In this document: positions 54,616 through 62,878 of the stretch, piece after piece
How the letters are laid out: each line of letters starts with the position of its first letter
Position numbering within the stretch: position 1 is the stretch's first letter
Source: Belnapia rosea
GTDB taxonomy: Bacteria > Pseudomonadota > Alphaproteobacteria > Acetobacterales > Acetobacteraceae
Direction of reading: 5' to 3'
Length of the DNA: 64,000 nucleotides
Assembly: GCF_900101615.1 (NCBI RefSeq)
Contig: NZ_FMZX01000001.1
Span: 1,054,001-1,118,000 of the forward strand
The notes under the pieces: generated by a model
The model's input: the letters and a program-made list of their open reading frames with translations, nothing else
The model's database searches: none
Told to the model about the DNA's origin: nothing
Program-made: the position numbers and the translations under genes

Positions 54616-54622
54616 TTATATA
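54616..54622. promoter_or_regulatory. Shared TATATA -10 between divergent zur and hisI
   Basis: TTATATA is the only AT-rich run in a 39-bp divergent gap and reads as TATATA on both strands. For hisI it ends six bases before the ATG, which suggests a leaderless message. No full Zur box of the usual GTTATA type is seen. Confidence 0.4.
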
Positions 54623-54627
54623 GGCGA

Positions 54628-55047
54628 ATGAGCAGCACCCCGAAGAGCCCCGAGCCGGTGGCCGGCCTCCCCCTCCTGGAGTCGATCCGCTTCGACCTGC
54701 GCGGCCTCGTGGCCGCCATCGCCCAGCAGCACGATACCGGCGAGGTGCTGATGCTCGCCTGGATGAACCGCGAGGCGGTGGAGGAGACGCTGGCGACCGG
54801 CCGGGCCTGCTACTTCTCCCGCTCCCGCAACCGGCTCTGGCGCAAGGGCGAGAGCTCCGGCCAGGTGCAGCGGCTGGTCGATATCCGCCTCGATTGCGAC
54901 GGCGACGCGCTGCTGCTGCTGGTCGACCAGACCGGGGTCGCCTGCCATACCGGGCGGCGGAGCTGCTTCTACCTCGCGCCGCGCGACGGCGTGCTGGCGG
55001 AGCTGACCCAGCCCGAGGTCTCGCCGGAGGCATTGTACGGCGCATGA
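54628..55047 (+). CDS. hisI: Phosphoribosyl-AMP cyclohydrolase HisI
   Basis: A 139-residue zinc enzyme, third step of histidine synthesis. [36 protein letters not shown] and [15 protein letters not shown], with CHTGRRSCF, are diagnostic. Zinc or magnesium ligands are Cys90, Asp89/91/93, Cys106 and Cys113. It is next to a Zur-type regulator and a zinc-chaperone-type GTPase rather than in a his operon, so it may be a zinc-responsive copy. Its stop overlaps the GTPase start by four bases. Confidence 0.95.
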   Translation: MSSTPKSPEPVAGLPLLESIRFDLRGLVAAIAQQHDTGEVLMLAWMNREAVEETLATGRACYFSRSRNRLWRKGESSGQVQRLVDIRLDCDGDALLLLVDQTGVACHTGRRSCFYLAPRDGVLAELTQPEVSPEALYGA

Positions 55048-56126
55048 GCGCGTCCGATCGGCCGAGCGCCGGCGAGGCCGTGAATCGGCCGCGTCAGCAA
55101 CCTGTTCCTGTCACGGTGCTGACCGGCTTCCTCGGCGCCGGCAAGACGACGCTGCTCAATCGGTTGCTGCGCGACCCGGCGCTGGCCGAGACCGCGGTGC
55201 TGATCAACGAATTCGGCGAGATCGGCCTCGACCACCTGCTGGTCGAGCGGCTCGACGGCGACACCGTGCTGCTGAACGCCGGCTGCCTCTGCTGCACCGT
55301 GCGCGGCGACCTGGTGCGGGCGCTGCGCGACCTCGCCACGCGCATCGACGGCGGGCAGGCGATCCGCCGCGTCGTGGTGGAGACGACGGGCCTCGCCGAC
55401 CCGGCGCCCATCCTGCAGACGCTGATGAGCGACCCGCTGCTGCTCGCCCGCTTCCGGCTGGATGGCGTGGTCACCCTGGTCGATGCGATGGCCGGGATGG
55501 CGACGCTCGATGTGCAGATGGAGGCGGTGAAGCAGGCGGCCGTCGCCGACCGGCTGGTGCTGACCAAGACCGACCTGGCAGCCCCGGCCCAGGTCGAGGC
55601 GCTGGAGGCGCGGCTGCGCGCGCTCAATCCGGGTGCGCCCTTGCTGCGGGCCGATGCGCCGGCCGAGGCGCTGCTCGATTGCGGCCTCTATGATCCGGAC
55701 GGCAAGCACCCGGATGTGCGGCGCTGGCTGGATGCCGAGGCCTTCGCCGCGCAGGGCCACCATCACCACCATCACCACCACGATGTCAGCCGGCACGATG
55801 CCCGCATCCACAGCTTCTGCCTCACCTTCGACGAGCCGCTGCCCTGGGATGGCCTCGCCACCTGGCTCGAGGTGCTGACCATGACGCGGGGCGAGAGCGT
55901 GCTGCGCATCAAGGGCATCCTCAACCTCGAGGGGCAGGAGCGGCCGGTCGCCATCCATGGCGTGCAGCACCTCTTCCACCCGCCGGCGATGCTGGAGCGC
56001 TGGCCGGACGAGGACCGCCGATCGCGCCTCGTCTTCATCCTGCGCGACCTCGACCGGGCAACCGTCGAGAAGGGGCTGATGGCCTTCGCCGAGAGCGCGC
56101 GCCAGCAGCGCGAGATCACGGGATGA
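55044..56126 (+). CDS. COG0523 (CobW/ZNG1-type) GTPase, putative zinc chaperone
   Basis: A 360-residue metallochaperone-type GTPase. P-loop [15 protein letters not shown], the metal-binding NAGCLCCTV (CxCC at 82-84), [12 protein letters not shown] and the base-recognition LTKTD form the GTPase part. Eight consecutive histidines (239-246) followed by [11 protein letters not shown] lie before the C-terminal CobW domain. In zinc-linked members such His runs store or sense zinc. It overlaps hisI by four bases and is close to zur, which supports a zinc role. Confidence 0.93.
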   Translation: MSASDRPSAGEAVNRPRQQPVPVTVLTGFLGAGKTTLLNRLLRDPALAETAVLINEFGEIGLDHLLVERLDGDTVLLNAGCLCCTVRGDLVRALRDLATRIDGGQAIRRVVVETTGLADPAPILQTLMSDPLLLARFRLDGVVTLVDAMAGMATLDVQMEAVKQAAVADRLVLTKTDLAAPAQVEALEARLRALNPGAPLLRADAPAEALLDCGLYDPDGKHPDVRRWLDAEAFAAQGHHHHHHHHDVSRHDARIHSFCLTFDEPLPWDGLATWLEVLTMTRGESVLRIKGILNLEGQERPVAIHGVQHLFHPPAMLERWPDEDRRSRLVFILRDLDRATVEKGLMAFAESARQQREITG

Positions 56127-56716
56127 GCGCGCTGCGCCTCGAAACCTTGGACGGCGCGGCGCTGCAGGCGGCGCTGCCCGCCCTCTCCCGGCTGCGCATC
56201 GCGGTCTTCGCGGAGTGGCCCTATCTCTATGACGGCGACGCGGCGCATGAGGCCGAGTACCTGCAGACGCTGATGGCCGGTCGCGGCGCCGCCGTCATCG
56301 CCGCCTTCGACGGCGCTGAGCCGGTGGGCATGGCGACCTGCCAGCCGATGGAGGAGGCCCATGCGCCGGTGCAGGCGGCCTTCCGCCGGCGCGAGCTCGA
56401 CCCGGCGCGGTACTGCTATTTCGGCGAGAGCGTGCTGCTGCCGCCCTATCGCGGGCAGGGCGCCGGGGTCGGCTTCTTCGCCGCGCGGGAGGCGCATGCG
56501 CGAAGCCTCGGGATGGAGGCAGCGGCCTTCTGCTCGGTGGTCCGCAACGCCAATGACCCGCGCCGGCCGCCCGACTACACCCCGCTCGACGCCTTCTGGC
56601 GGCGGCGCGGCTTCGCCCCGCGGCCCGACCTCTCCTGCGTCTTCCGCTGGCGCGAGCATGGCGATGCGGCCGAGACGCCGCACGCACTCGGCTTCTGGGT
56701 GAAGGATCCGCTGTGA
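56123..56716 (+). CDS. GNAT-family N-acetyltransferase
   Basis: A 197-residue acyl-CoA-dependent transferase. The GNAT core contains ESVLLPPYRGQGAGVGFF, whose RGQGAG loop binds the CoA pyrophosphate, followed by the usual beta5 region AAAFCSVVRN. The C-terminal WVKDPL is short. It overlaps the GTPase by four bases and the nitrilase-family gene by four bases. Length is typical. The substrate is unknown. Confidence 0.88.
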   Translation: MSALRLETLDGAALQAALPALSRLRIAVFAEWPYLYDGDAAHEAEYLQTLMAGRGAAVIAAFDGAEPVGMATCQPMEEAHAPVQAAFRRRELDPARYCYFGESVLLPPYRGQGAGVGFFAAREAHARSLGMEAAAFCSVVRNANDPRRPPDYTPLDAFWRRRGFAPRPDLSCVFRWREHGDAAETPHALGFWVKDPL

Positions 56717-57579
56717 CGACCTTGCGCCTTGGCGCCCTCGCCTGGCCCGTCGGACGGCCGGCGGGGATCGAGGGCTATGCGGCCCGGCTCGACGCCTTCG
56801 TCGCCCAGGCGGCGCCGCGGGCCGACCTGCTGCTCATGCCCGAATACGCGCCGATGGAGATCGTTGGTGGGCAGGCCGACGAGGCGGCGGAGCTGCGCGC
56901 CATGGTGGAGATCGCCCCCGCCGTGGTCGAGGCGATGCGCGGCGTGGCCCGGCGGCACGGCGTCTGGCTGGCTCCCGGCAGCCTGCCCATGGCGGCCGGC
57001 GGCCGGGTGGTGAACCGGGCGCCGCTGATCGCCCCCGACGGCCGCCTCGCCTTCCAGGACAAGCGGATGATGACGCGCTTCGAGGCCGAACGCTGGGGCG
57101 TCTCGCCCGGCACCGGCCCCGCGGTCTTCGAGACGCCCTGGGGCCGGCTCGGCCTCTCGGTCTGCTACGATGCGGAATTTCCGAAGCATGTCCGGGCCCA
57201 GGTCGAGGCCGGCGCCTGGCTGGTGCTGGTGCCGGCCTGCACCGACAGCGTCCAGGGCTTCAACCGGGTGCGCTTCTCCGCCCAGGCGCGGGCCCTGGAG
57301 AACCAGTGCTTCGTCGCCGTGGCGCCGACCGTGGGCCTTGCCCCCTGGTCGGCGGCGCTCGACGAGAACCATGGCTGCGCCGCCATCTACGGGCCCGTCG
57401 ACCGCGGCTTCCCCGAGGATGGTGTCATCGCCCAAGGCGCGCTGGATGCGCCCGGCTGGACCTTCGCCGCCCTCGACCCCGCAGGGATCGAGCGGGTGCG
57501 GCGCGAGGGCGCCGTGCTGAACCATCGGGACTGGCCGGCAGGGCCGCTGGACGCGCCCCTGGCTGCGGAGTTCGCATGA
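56713..57579 (+). CDS. Carbon-nitrogen hydrolase (nitrilase family)
   Basis: A 288-residue amidase of the nitrilase superfamily. Its triad is Glu44 (LLMPEYAPMEI), Lys117 (FQDKRMM) and Cys151 (LSVCYDAEFP). Such enzymes hydrolyse amides or omega-amides such as deaminated glutathione or ketoglutaramate. It overlaps the GNAT gene and the lpxB gene by four bases each, so all four genes from hisI to lpxB may form one transcript. Confidence 0.9.
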   Translation: MTTLRLGALAWPVGRPAGIEGYAARLDAFVAQAAPRADLLLMPEYAPMEIVGGQADEAAELRAMVEIAPAVVEAMRGVARRHGVWLAPGSLPMAAGGRVVNRAPLIAPDGRLAFQDKRMMTRFEAERWGVSPGTGPAVFETPWGRLGLSVCYDAEFPKHVRAQVEAGAWLVLVPACTDSVQGFNRVRFSAQARALENQCFVAVAPTVGLAPWSAALDENHGCAAIYGPVDRGFPEDGVIAQGALDAPGWTFAALDPAGIERVRREGAVLNHRDWPAGPLDAPLAAEFA

Positions 57580-58745
57580 CCCTCATCTACATGGCGGCCG
57601 GCGAGGCCTCCGGCGACATCCTCGGAGCGCGGCTGATCGCGGCGCTCCGGCGGCGCCGGCCCGACCTCGAATTCGCCGGGATCGGCGGAGAGCGTATGGC
57701 TGGGCAGGGCGTCGCCAGCCTCTTCCCCATGCGCGAGCTGTCGCTGATGGGGCTGCTGGAGGTGCTGCCCAATCTCCGCCGCCTCGCCCGGCGCATGGCG
57801 GAGGCGGAGGCGGATGTACTGGCCCGCCGCCCGGCGCTGCTCGTCACCATCGATGCGCCGAGCTTCACCCTGCGCCTCGCCGGGCGGGTGCGGCCGAAGG
57901 GGGTGCCGGTGCTGCATTACGTGGCGCCGCAGGTCTGGGCCTGGCGACCGGGGCGGGTGCGCCGCGTCGCCGAGGAGGTGGACCGCATCCTCGCCCTGCT
58001 GCCCTTCGAGCCGCCTTTCTTCCAGGCGGCGGGCATCCCTGTGAGTTTCGTCGGCCATCCCGTGCTGGAGAGCGGTGCCGATGCGGGCGATGCGGCGCGC
58101 TTCCGGGCGGCGCATGGCCTCGGGCCCGATGTGCCGGTGGTGCTGGTCATGCCGGGCAGCCGGCGGGGCGAGGTGCGACGGCTGCTCGGCATCTTCGGCG
58201 AGACGCTGCGGCGGGCCGGCGAGGCGGTGCCGGGCCTCAGGCCGGTGGTGGCGCTGGCCGGGCCGGTCGAGGCGGCGGTGCGCGAGGGCAGCGCCGGCTG
58301 GGCGGTGCCGCCCATCCTGGTGCGGGAGAATGCGGACAAATACGATGCCTTCGCCGCGGCCTCGGCGGGGCTGATCAAGTCGGGCACCTCCAGCCTCGAA
58401 GTGGCGGTGGGCGGCGTGCCGCATGTGGTGGGCTACCGGGTCAACCCGGTCACCGCCGCCATCGTCCGTCGGCTGATCAAGGTGCCGCACGCCTCGCTGG
58501 TGAACCTGCTGGCGGAGCGCGAGATCGTGCCCGAATTCATCCAGGAACGCTGCACCCCGCCCCTGCTGGCCGAGGCGCTGATCCGGCTGCTGCGCGAGCC
58601 GCAGGCGGCGGCAGCGCAGCGGGCGGGCTTCGCCGAGATGCTCGGCCTGCTGCGTCCACCGGAGGGGCTGCCGAGCGAGGCGGCAGCCTCGGCGGTGCTG
58701 GCGATGATCGAGGCCGCTCCGCTCAATTCCTCTCAAACCACTTGA
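57576..58745 (+). CDS. lpxB: Lipid-A-disaccharide synthase LpxB
   Basis: A 389-residue GT19 glycosyltransferase that joins UDP-2,3-diacylglucosamine and lipid X. The N-terminal YMAAGEASGDILGARLI, GIGGERMAGQG, HYVAPQVWAWRPGRV, VMPGSRRGEVRRLL and KSGTSSLEVAVGGVPHVVGY are diagnostic. It lies about 28 kb from lpxI-lpxA. The start ATG at 57576 overlaps the nitrilase-family stop. Its end overlaps a possible terminator fold. Confidence 0.96.
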   Translation: MTLIYMAAGEASGDILGARLIAALRRRRPDLEFAGIGGERMAGQGVASLFPMRELSLMGLLEVLPNLRRLARRMAEAEADVLARRPALLVTIDAPSFTLRLAGRVRPKGVPVLHYVAPQVWAWRPGRVRRVAEEVDRILALLPFEPPFFQAAGIPVSFVGHPVLESGADAGDAARFRAAHGLGPDVPVVLVMPGSRRGEVRRLLGIFGETLRRAGEAVPGLRPVVALAGPVEAAVREGSAGWAVPPILVRENADKYDAFAAASAGLIKSGTSSLEVAVGGVPHVVGYRVNPVTAAIVRRLIKVPHASLVNLLAEREIVPEFIQERCTPPLLAEALIRLLREPQAAAAQRAGFAEMLGLLRPPEGLPSEAAASAVLAMIEAAPLNSSQTT

Positions 58746-58811
58746 AGCAATGCGACCCAAGCGTCTGAAATCGGGCGCTTTGCCGCGGAATTTGAAGATT
58801 TGAGGGATTGA
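58723..58811. terminator. Possible terminator fold at the 3' end of lpxB
   Basis: TCAATTCCTCTCAAA (58723-58737, inside the last lpxB codons) can pair with TTTGAGGGATTGA (58799-58811), and AAGCG/CGCTT (58759-58763 with 58776-58780) forms an inner stem. It lies between two convergent genes. The pairing is imperfect. Confidence 0.4.
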
Positions 58812-58833
58812 GCCGTGCCGTGGCCGCAGGTCT

Positions 58834-58867
58834 GGTGTCGACCCGAGAACGTTATAGGAACGACACC
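58834..58867 (-). terminator. Possible terminator after the Gfo/Idh/MocA gene
   Basis: GGTGTCG and CGACACC flank 20 bp ending four bases before the oxidoreductase stop codon in minus-strand sense. It is weakly supported by the convergent gene layout. Confidence 0.35.
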
Positions 58868-58870
58868 GGT

Positions 58871-59809
58871 TCAGCCAGCATTTTCGGCGATCGCCGCCTC
58901 GACCCGCAGCGCGGCGTCGAGCGCGGCGAGGCCGACCTCACCGCTCGCCTCGACCGGGGCACCCGCCTCGATGCTGGCGATGAAGGCGGCCTGCTCGGCC
59001 TCCAGGCTGTCATGCTCGGTCCAGGTGGCGCGGGTGATGCCCCATCCCGGCATGGTGGCGACCGGCTCCGCGCCTCCGGGATGGACGCGCTCCAGGCTGC
59101 GGGCGAGGAAATCGACCCGCGTCTCGCCGGCATGGCCGAGGATGCGGAGGCGCCGCTCCATCGCCACGCTGACCCGGCTGGCGGTGATGGTGGCGCGGGC
59201 GCCGCCCTCGAAGCGGAGATGGGCGACGGCGAAATCCGCGTGGTCCGACATCACCCGCGCGCCGGTCGCCCGCACCTCGGCCAGCGGGGCGGCGGCGAGG
59301 CTGAGGACCAGGTCGAGGTCGTGGATCATCAGGTCCAGCACCACCGAGACATCGAGGCTGCGCGGGCGGAAGGGGGCGACGCGCGTCGCCTCGAAGCTCA
59401 GCGCCCCCTCGCCTGCCCCGCTGGCGCGGAGCGTCCGGATGGCGGCCGAGTAGCGTTCGATATGGCCGGTCTGCAGCACGAGGCCGGCGGCGCGGGCGGC
59501 GGCGACCAGCGCCCGGCCCTGCTCCAGCGTGGCGGCGATCGGCTTCTCGATGAAGAGGTGGCGGCCGGCGGCGATGGCCTGCATCGCCAGCGCATGGTGA
59601 TGGGCGGTCGGCACGGCGATGACGACGGCGTCGCTCGCGGCGAGCAGCGCCTCGGGCGCGAGCGCCGGCGCGCCGGTCTCGGCCGCGATGGCGGCGGCGC
59701 GGGCCGGGTCGGCATCGGCGATGCCGGCGAGCGCCCCGCGGGCGGCAAGCTTCAGCGCGTGGAAGCGGCCAAAATGGCCGGTGCCGAGGACGCCGATGCG
59801 AAGGGGCAT
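58871..59809 (-). CDS. Gfo/Idh/MocA-family oxidoreductase
   Basis: A 312-residue NAD(P)-dependent dehydrogenase. The N-terminal Rossmann fold has IGVLGTGHFGRFHALKLA, then VIAVPTAHHHALAMQAI, the catalytic-Lys segment FIEKPIA and the later DLMIHDLDLVLSL with its substrate histidine. In alphaproteobacteria such a gene often lies beside lpxI and lpxB and may be related to GnnA, which oxidises UDP-GlcNAc. Here it faces lpxB rather than following it. The ATG at 59809 is preferred over the GTG at 59821. The substrate is not certain. Confidence 0.85.
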   Translation of the reverse strand: MPLRIGVLGTGHFGRFHALKLAARGALAGIADADPARAAAIAAETGAPALAPEALLAASDAVVIAVPTAHHHALAMQAIAAGRHLFIEKPIAATLEQGRALVAAARAAGLVLQTGHIERYSAAIRTLRASGAGEGALSFEATRVAPFRPRSLDVSVVLDLMIHDLDLVLSLAAAPLAEVRATGARVMSDHADFAVAHLRFEGGARATITASRVSVAMERRLRILGHAGETRVDFLARSLERVHPGGAEPVATMPGWGITRATWTEHDSLEAEQAAFIASIEAGAPVEASGEVGLAALDAALRVEAAIAENAG

Positions 59810-59841
59810 GATCTGCTTCACCCTGGTCTGGAGCGGGGGTT

Positions 59842-59947
59842 CTAGAGCAAACCCCGATCGGGCGGGACCACCCGATCGGGGTAATTTGCTCGACCGAACA
59901 ACAAGCTAGGGTGCGTTCCGTGAGCCACGTCGGACGGAGTGCGCCCT
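59842..59947. repeat. Structured intergenic repeat, copy 2 (opposite orientation to copy 1)
   Basis: It begins CTAGAGCAAAC. A perfect 12-bp stem, ACCCCGATCGGG (59851-59862) with CCCGATCGGGGT (59871-59882), is followed by TAATTTGC and a second stem pairing 59908-59921 with 59934-59947 using three wobble pairs. The loop of the second stem keeps GAGCCA as in copy 1 (read on the opposite strand). It lies between the LOV kinase end and the oxidoreductase start, so it may end the kinase message. Confidence 0.78.
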
Positions 59948-59967
59948 GGCGGCAGCGGGGGCCGGGG

Positions 59968-62577
59968 TCAGCGCGCGGCGATCATCTCGCGGATGCGGCT
60001 GGCCAGCGTCTCCATGGCGAAGGGCTTGGTCAGCACATGCATCCCCGGCTCCAGATGGCCATGGCCGATGGCGGCGTTCTCGGCATAGCCGGTGATGAAG
60101 AGAACTTTGAGCCCCCGGCGGAGGTCGCGGCCCGCATCGGCGAGCTGGCGGCCATTCATGCCGCCCGGCAGGCCGACATCGGTCACCAGCAGGTCGATGT
60201 GCACCGTGGAGCGCAGCACCTTGAGGCCGGCGGCGCCATCCTCGGCCTCGATGGCGGTATAGCCGAGCTCCAGCAGCACATCGGCGACCAGCATGCGGAT
60301 CGTGGGCTCGTCATCGACGATCAGCACCGTCTCGCCCCGCTCGGCGCGTGGAGGGTCACTGCTGCCTCTCACGGCCTCGGCCTCCTCGGAGGGGCCGAAA
60401 TGACGCGGGAGGTAGATGCTCACCAGCGTGCCCTGGCCCAGCTCGGAATAGATCCGCACCTGGCCACCGGATTGCCGGGCGAAACCGTAGATCATCGACA
60501 GGCCGAGGCCGGTGCCCTGGCCGAGCGGCTTGGTGGTGAAGAAGGGATCGAAGGCCTTGGCGATGACATCGGGCGACATGCCGGTGCCGGTATCGCTGAC
60601 GCTGAGCGCCACATACTGGCCCGTCGGCAGGTCCCGGCTGGCGGCCGCCCTGTCGTCGAGCCAGCGATTGGCGGTCTCGATGGTCAGCCGCCCGCCACCG
60701 GGCATGGCGTCGCGGGCATTGATGCAGAGGTTGAGGACGGCGTTCTCGAGCTGGCTCTGGTCGACCATCACGGTCCAGAGCCCGGCGGCGCCGACCACCT
60801 CGACGGTGATGGCGGGGCCGACGGTGCGGCGCACCAGCTCCTCCAGCCCGGCGATCAGGCGGTTGGTGTCGGTCGGCTTCGGCTCCAGCGTCTGGCGGCG
60901 GGAGAAGGCGAGCAGGCGGTGGGTCAGCGCCGCGGCGCGGTCGGCGGCGCCGCGGGCGGCGGTGAGGTAGCGATGCACCTCGGACAGCCGGCCCTGGGCG
61001 ATCCGCGTCTTCATCAGCTCGAGGCTGCCGGCGATGCCGGCGAGCAGGTTGTTGAAGTCATGCGCGAGGCCGCCGGTGAGCTGGCCGACCGCCTCCATCT
61101 TCTGCGACTGGCGGAGCGCCGCCTCGGTCTCCATCAGGGCCGCGGTGCGGGCATTCACCTGTGATTCGAGCGAGTTGGCCAGGGCGCGGAGGTCCTGCTC
61201 CGCCTGGCGGCGGGCCATGGCCAGGCGGGTCCGTTCCGCCACGTCCTGGATGAAGGCCAGCTCCTCCGGTTGCCAGTCGCGCGGCATGGCATGGTTGACG
61301 ATCAGCAGCGCGATGGCACCGGCCCGCTCCGAGACGGGGATGTTGACGAGGGCCATGACGCCCACGGCGCGCAGGGCGTCGAGGCGCCCATTGGTGCGTG
61401 GATCCGCGGCGCAATCGGCGACGGCGACCATCCTGCCGCGCTTCAGCTCCTCGATGAAGGACCCGTAGTGGCGCAGGTCGTGGCGGCCGGCCACGCTGGC
61501 GACACCCGGCGCGGTCCAGTCGCGTGCGATGGTCACCGTATCGGTCGCCGCATCGATGGTGCCATAGCCCGCTCGGCTGACCCCGAGCGTGCGGCCGAGC
61601 ACCTCGGCGGCTGCGATGGCGAGCTCGGCCGGCTCGCCAAGGCCACGGAAGCGGTCGGCGAGTTCGAGCTGCGCGCGGTCCTGCGCCTCCGCCTGCTTGC
61701 GGCCGGTGATGTCGCGGGAGGTACCGGCCATGCGCAGCGGGCGGCCATCCTCGTCGCGCAGGATGCGGGCGCGCAACTCGATCCAGCCGGGGCGGCCATC
61801 GGGGCGGCCGACCCGGCATTCGAGGCCGAATTCGCTGCCGGAGGCAAGGCAGTCGCCGATGGCGGCTTCGAGCCGGGGGCGGTCGGCGGCATAGATGGCG
61901 GCGCGCAGCACCTCATAGGTGAAGGCGACCTCCGGGCCGATGCCGAAATCGGCGCGGCAGGTGGCGGAGGCGGTCATGGCGCCGCTCCGCAGGTCAAGCT
62001 CCCAGATGCCGAGCCGGCCGGCCTCGGTGGCGAAGCGGAGCCGGGCCTCGCTTTCCTCCAGCGAGTGGAGGCGCTCGCTGAGTTCGGCGAGAAGGGCGGC
62101 ATTATGGCTCTCGAGCCCGGCCATCCGCTCCCGCTCCGGGGTTACGTCGAGCTGGCTGGCGAAGAAATAGGCAAGGCGCCCGGCGGCATCGCGCACCGGG
62201 GCGAGCAGCAGGCGGTTCCAGAAGGCCGTGCCGTCCTTGCGGTGGTTGCGGATGTCGATCTCGATCGACTCCTCCGCCTCGATCGCCGCGCGAATCCGCC
62301 CGATGGTGGCAGGGTCGCTTTCCGGCCCCTGGAGGAAGCGGCAATTGCGGCCGAGGATCTCCTCCCGCCTGTAGCCGGTGAGGCGGCAGAAGGCGTCGTT
62401 GGCGAAGGCGACCGGGTTATCGCGCAGGCGGGGATTGGTGATGATCATCGGCATGCGCGTGGCGCGCACCGCGGAGACGAACGGGTCCGTGCTGGCATCG
62501 AGACCGAGCAACTCCGCGCCGATCCGCGCCTGCTCGGCGGCCAGTTCGGACGGGGTGCTGCCTGGAGTCTCGGACAT
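59968..62577 (-). CDS. LOV-domain blue-light hybrid histidine kinase
   Basis: An 869-residue soluble kinase. An N-terminal LOV domain (about residues 33-150) has the photoactive-cysteine motif GRNCRFLQG (Cys79) and flavin-contact residues Asn111 and Asn121, with Gln142 in FASQLDVT. A PAS domain (about 165-295) and a GAF domain (about 305-460) follow. The kinase core has [20 protein letters not shown] with the acceptor His, and [12 protein letters not shown]. The receiver has LIVDDEPTI and [11 protein letters not shown]. Domain set and motif predict a flavin-binding light sensor. It is divergent from secD. The next gene in its direction is the oxidoreductase, across repeat copy 2. Confidence 0.9.
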   Translation of the reverse strand: MSETPGSTPSELAAEQARIGAELLGLDASTDPFVSAVRATRMPMIITNPRLRDNPVAFANDAFCRLTGYRREEILGRNCRFLQGPESDPATIGRIRAAIEAEESIEIDIRNHRKDGTAFWNRLLLAPVRDAAGRLAYFFASQLDVTPERERMAGLESHNAALLAELSERLHSLEESEARLRFATEAGRLGIWELDLRSGAMTASATCRADFGIGPEVAFTYEVLRAAIYAADRPRLEAAIGDCLASGSEFGLECRVGRPDGRPGWIELRARILRDEDGRPLRMAGTSRDITGRKQAEAQDRAQLELADRFRGLGEPAELAIAAAEVLGRTLGVSRAGYGTIDAATDTVTIARDWTAPGVASVAGRHDLRHYGSFIEELKRGRMVAVADCAADPRTNGRLDALRAVGVMALVNIPVSERAGAIALLIVNHAMPRDWQPEELAFIQDVAERTRLAMARRQAEQDLRALANSLESQVNARTAALMETEAALRQSQKMEAVGQLTGGLAHDFNNLLAGIAGSLELMKTRIAQGRLSEVHRYLTAARGAADRAAALTHRLLAFSRRQTLEPKPTDTNRLIAGLEELVRRTVGPAITVEVVGAAGLWTVMVDQSQLENAVLNLCINARDAMPGGGRLTIETANRWLDDRAAASRDLPTGQYVALSVSDTGTGMSPDVIAKAFDPFFTTKPLGQGTGLGLSMIYGFARQSGGQVRIYSELGQGTLVSIYLPRHFGPSEEAEAVRGSSDPPRAERGETVLIVDDEPTIRMLVADVLLELGYTAIEAEDGAAGLKVLRSTVHIDLLVTDVGLPGGMNGRQLADAGRDLRRGLKVLFITGYAENAAIGHGHLEPGMHVLTKPFAMETLASRIREMIAAR

Positions 62578-62878
62578 GGCTCAGGTGTATGCCTTTTTAC
62601 GGGACACGGAAGAGTGCAGAGACTGGAAAACACAGGTGGCGCCGTTAGTTGCAGCCGCAACCTACGCGCTGGCTCTAACGCCGGGACCGGATACTGGCCA
62701 TGGACGTGCTCCGCTTCGGATCGGGGTACGTATATTCCGGCGCTGAACACCAGCGGGACGTCAGGGTTGCATCGCTGGCCGGGCATCGTCACATTCCGGC
62801 CCAATCGCCAAAGGGGACGACACCGGGGACGGAGCCCCCTCCCGGCGGTTCCCGCATTCCGATGAGTAGCACCCGATC
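62578..62878. other. 301-bp divergent region between the LOV kinase and secD
   Basis: No gene is supported. GTTGC-AGCC-GCAAC (62648-62661) is a short inverted repeat near the kinase start. A TATATT near 62730 and a TTGCAT near 62767 are possible promoter parts for secD but do not form a clear -35/-10 pair. Confidence 0.45.

Noticed and set aside
55758-55781. Cloning-vector His tag
   Set aside because: The run is internal, uses mixed codons and is followed by normal family sequence; His-rich loops are natural in COG0523 proteins.
58746-58870. A third copy of the two-hairpin repeat
   Set aside because: There are inverted repeats here, but they share none of the conserved blocks of the two copies.
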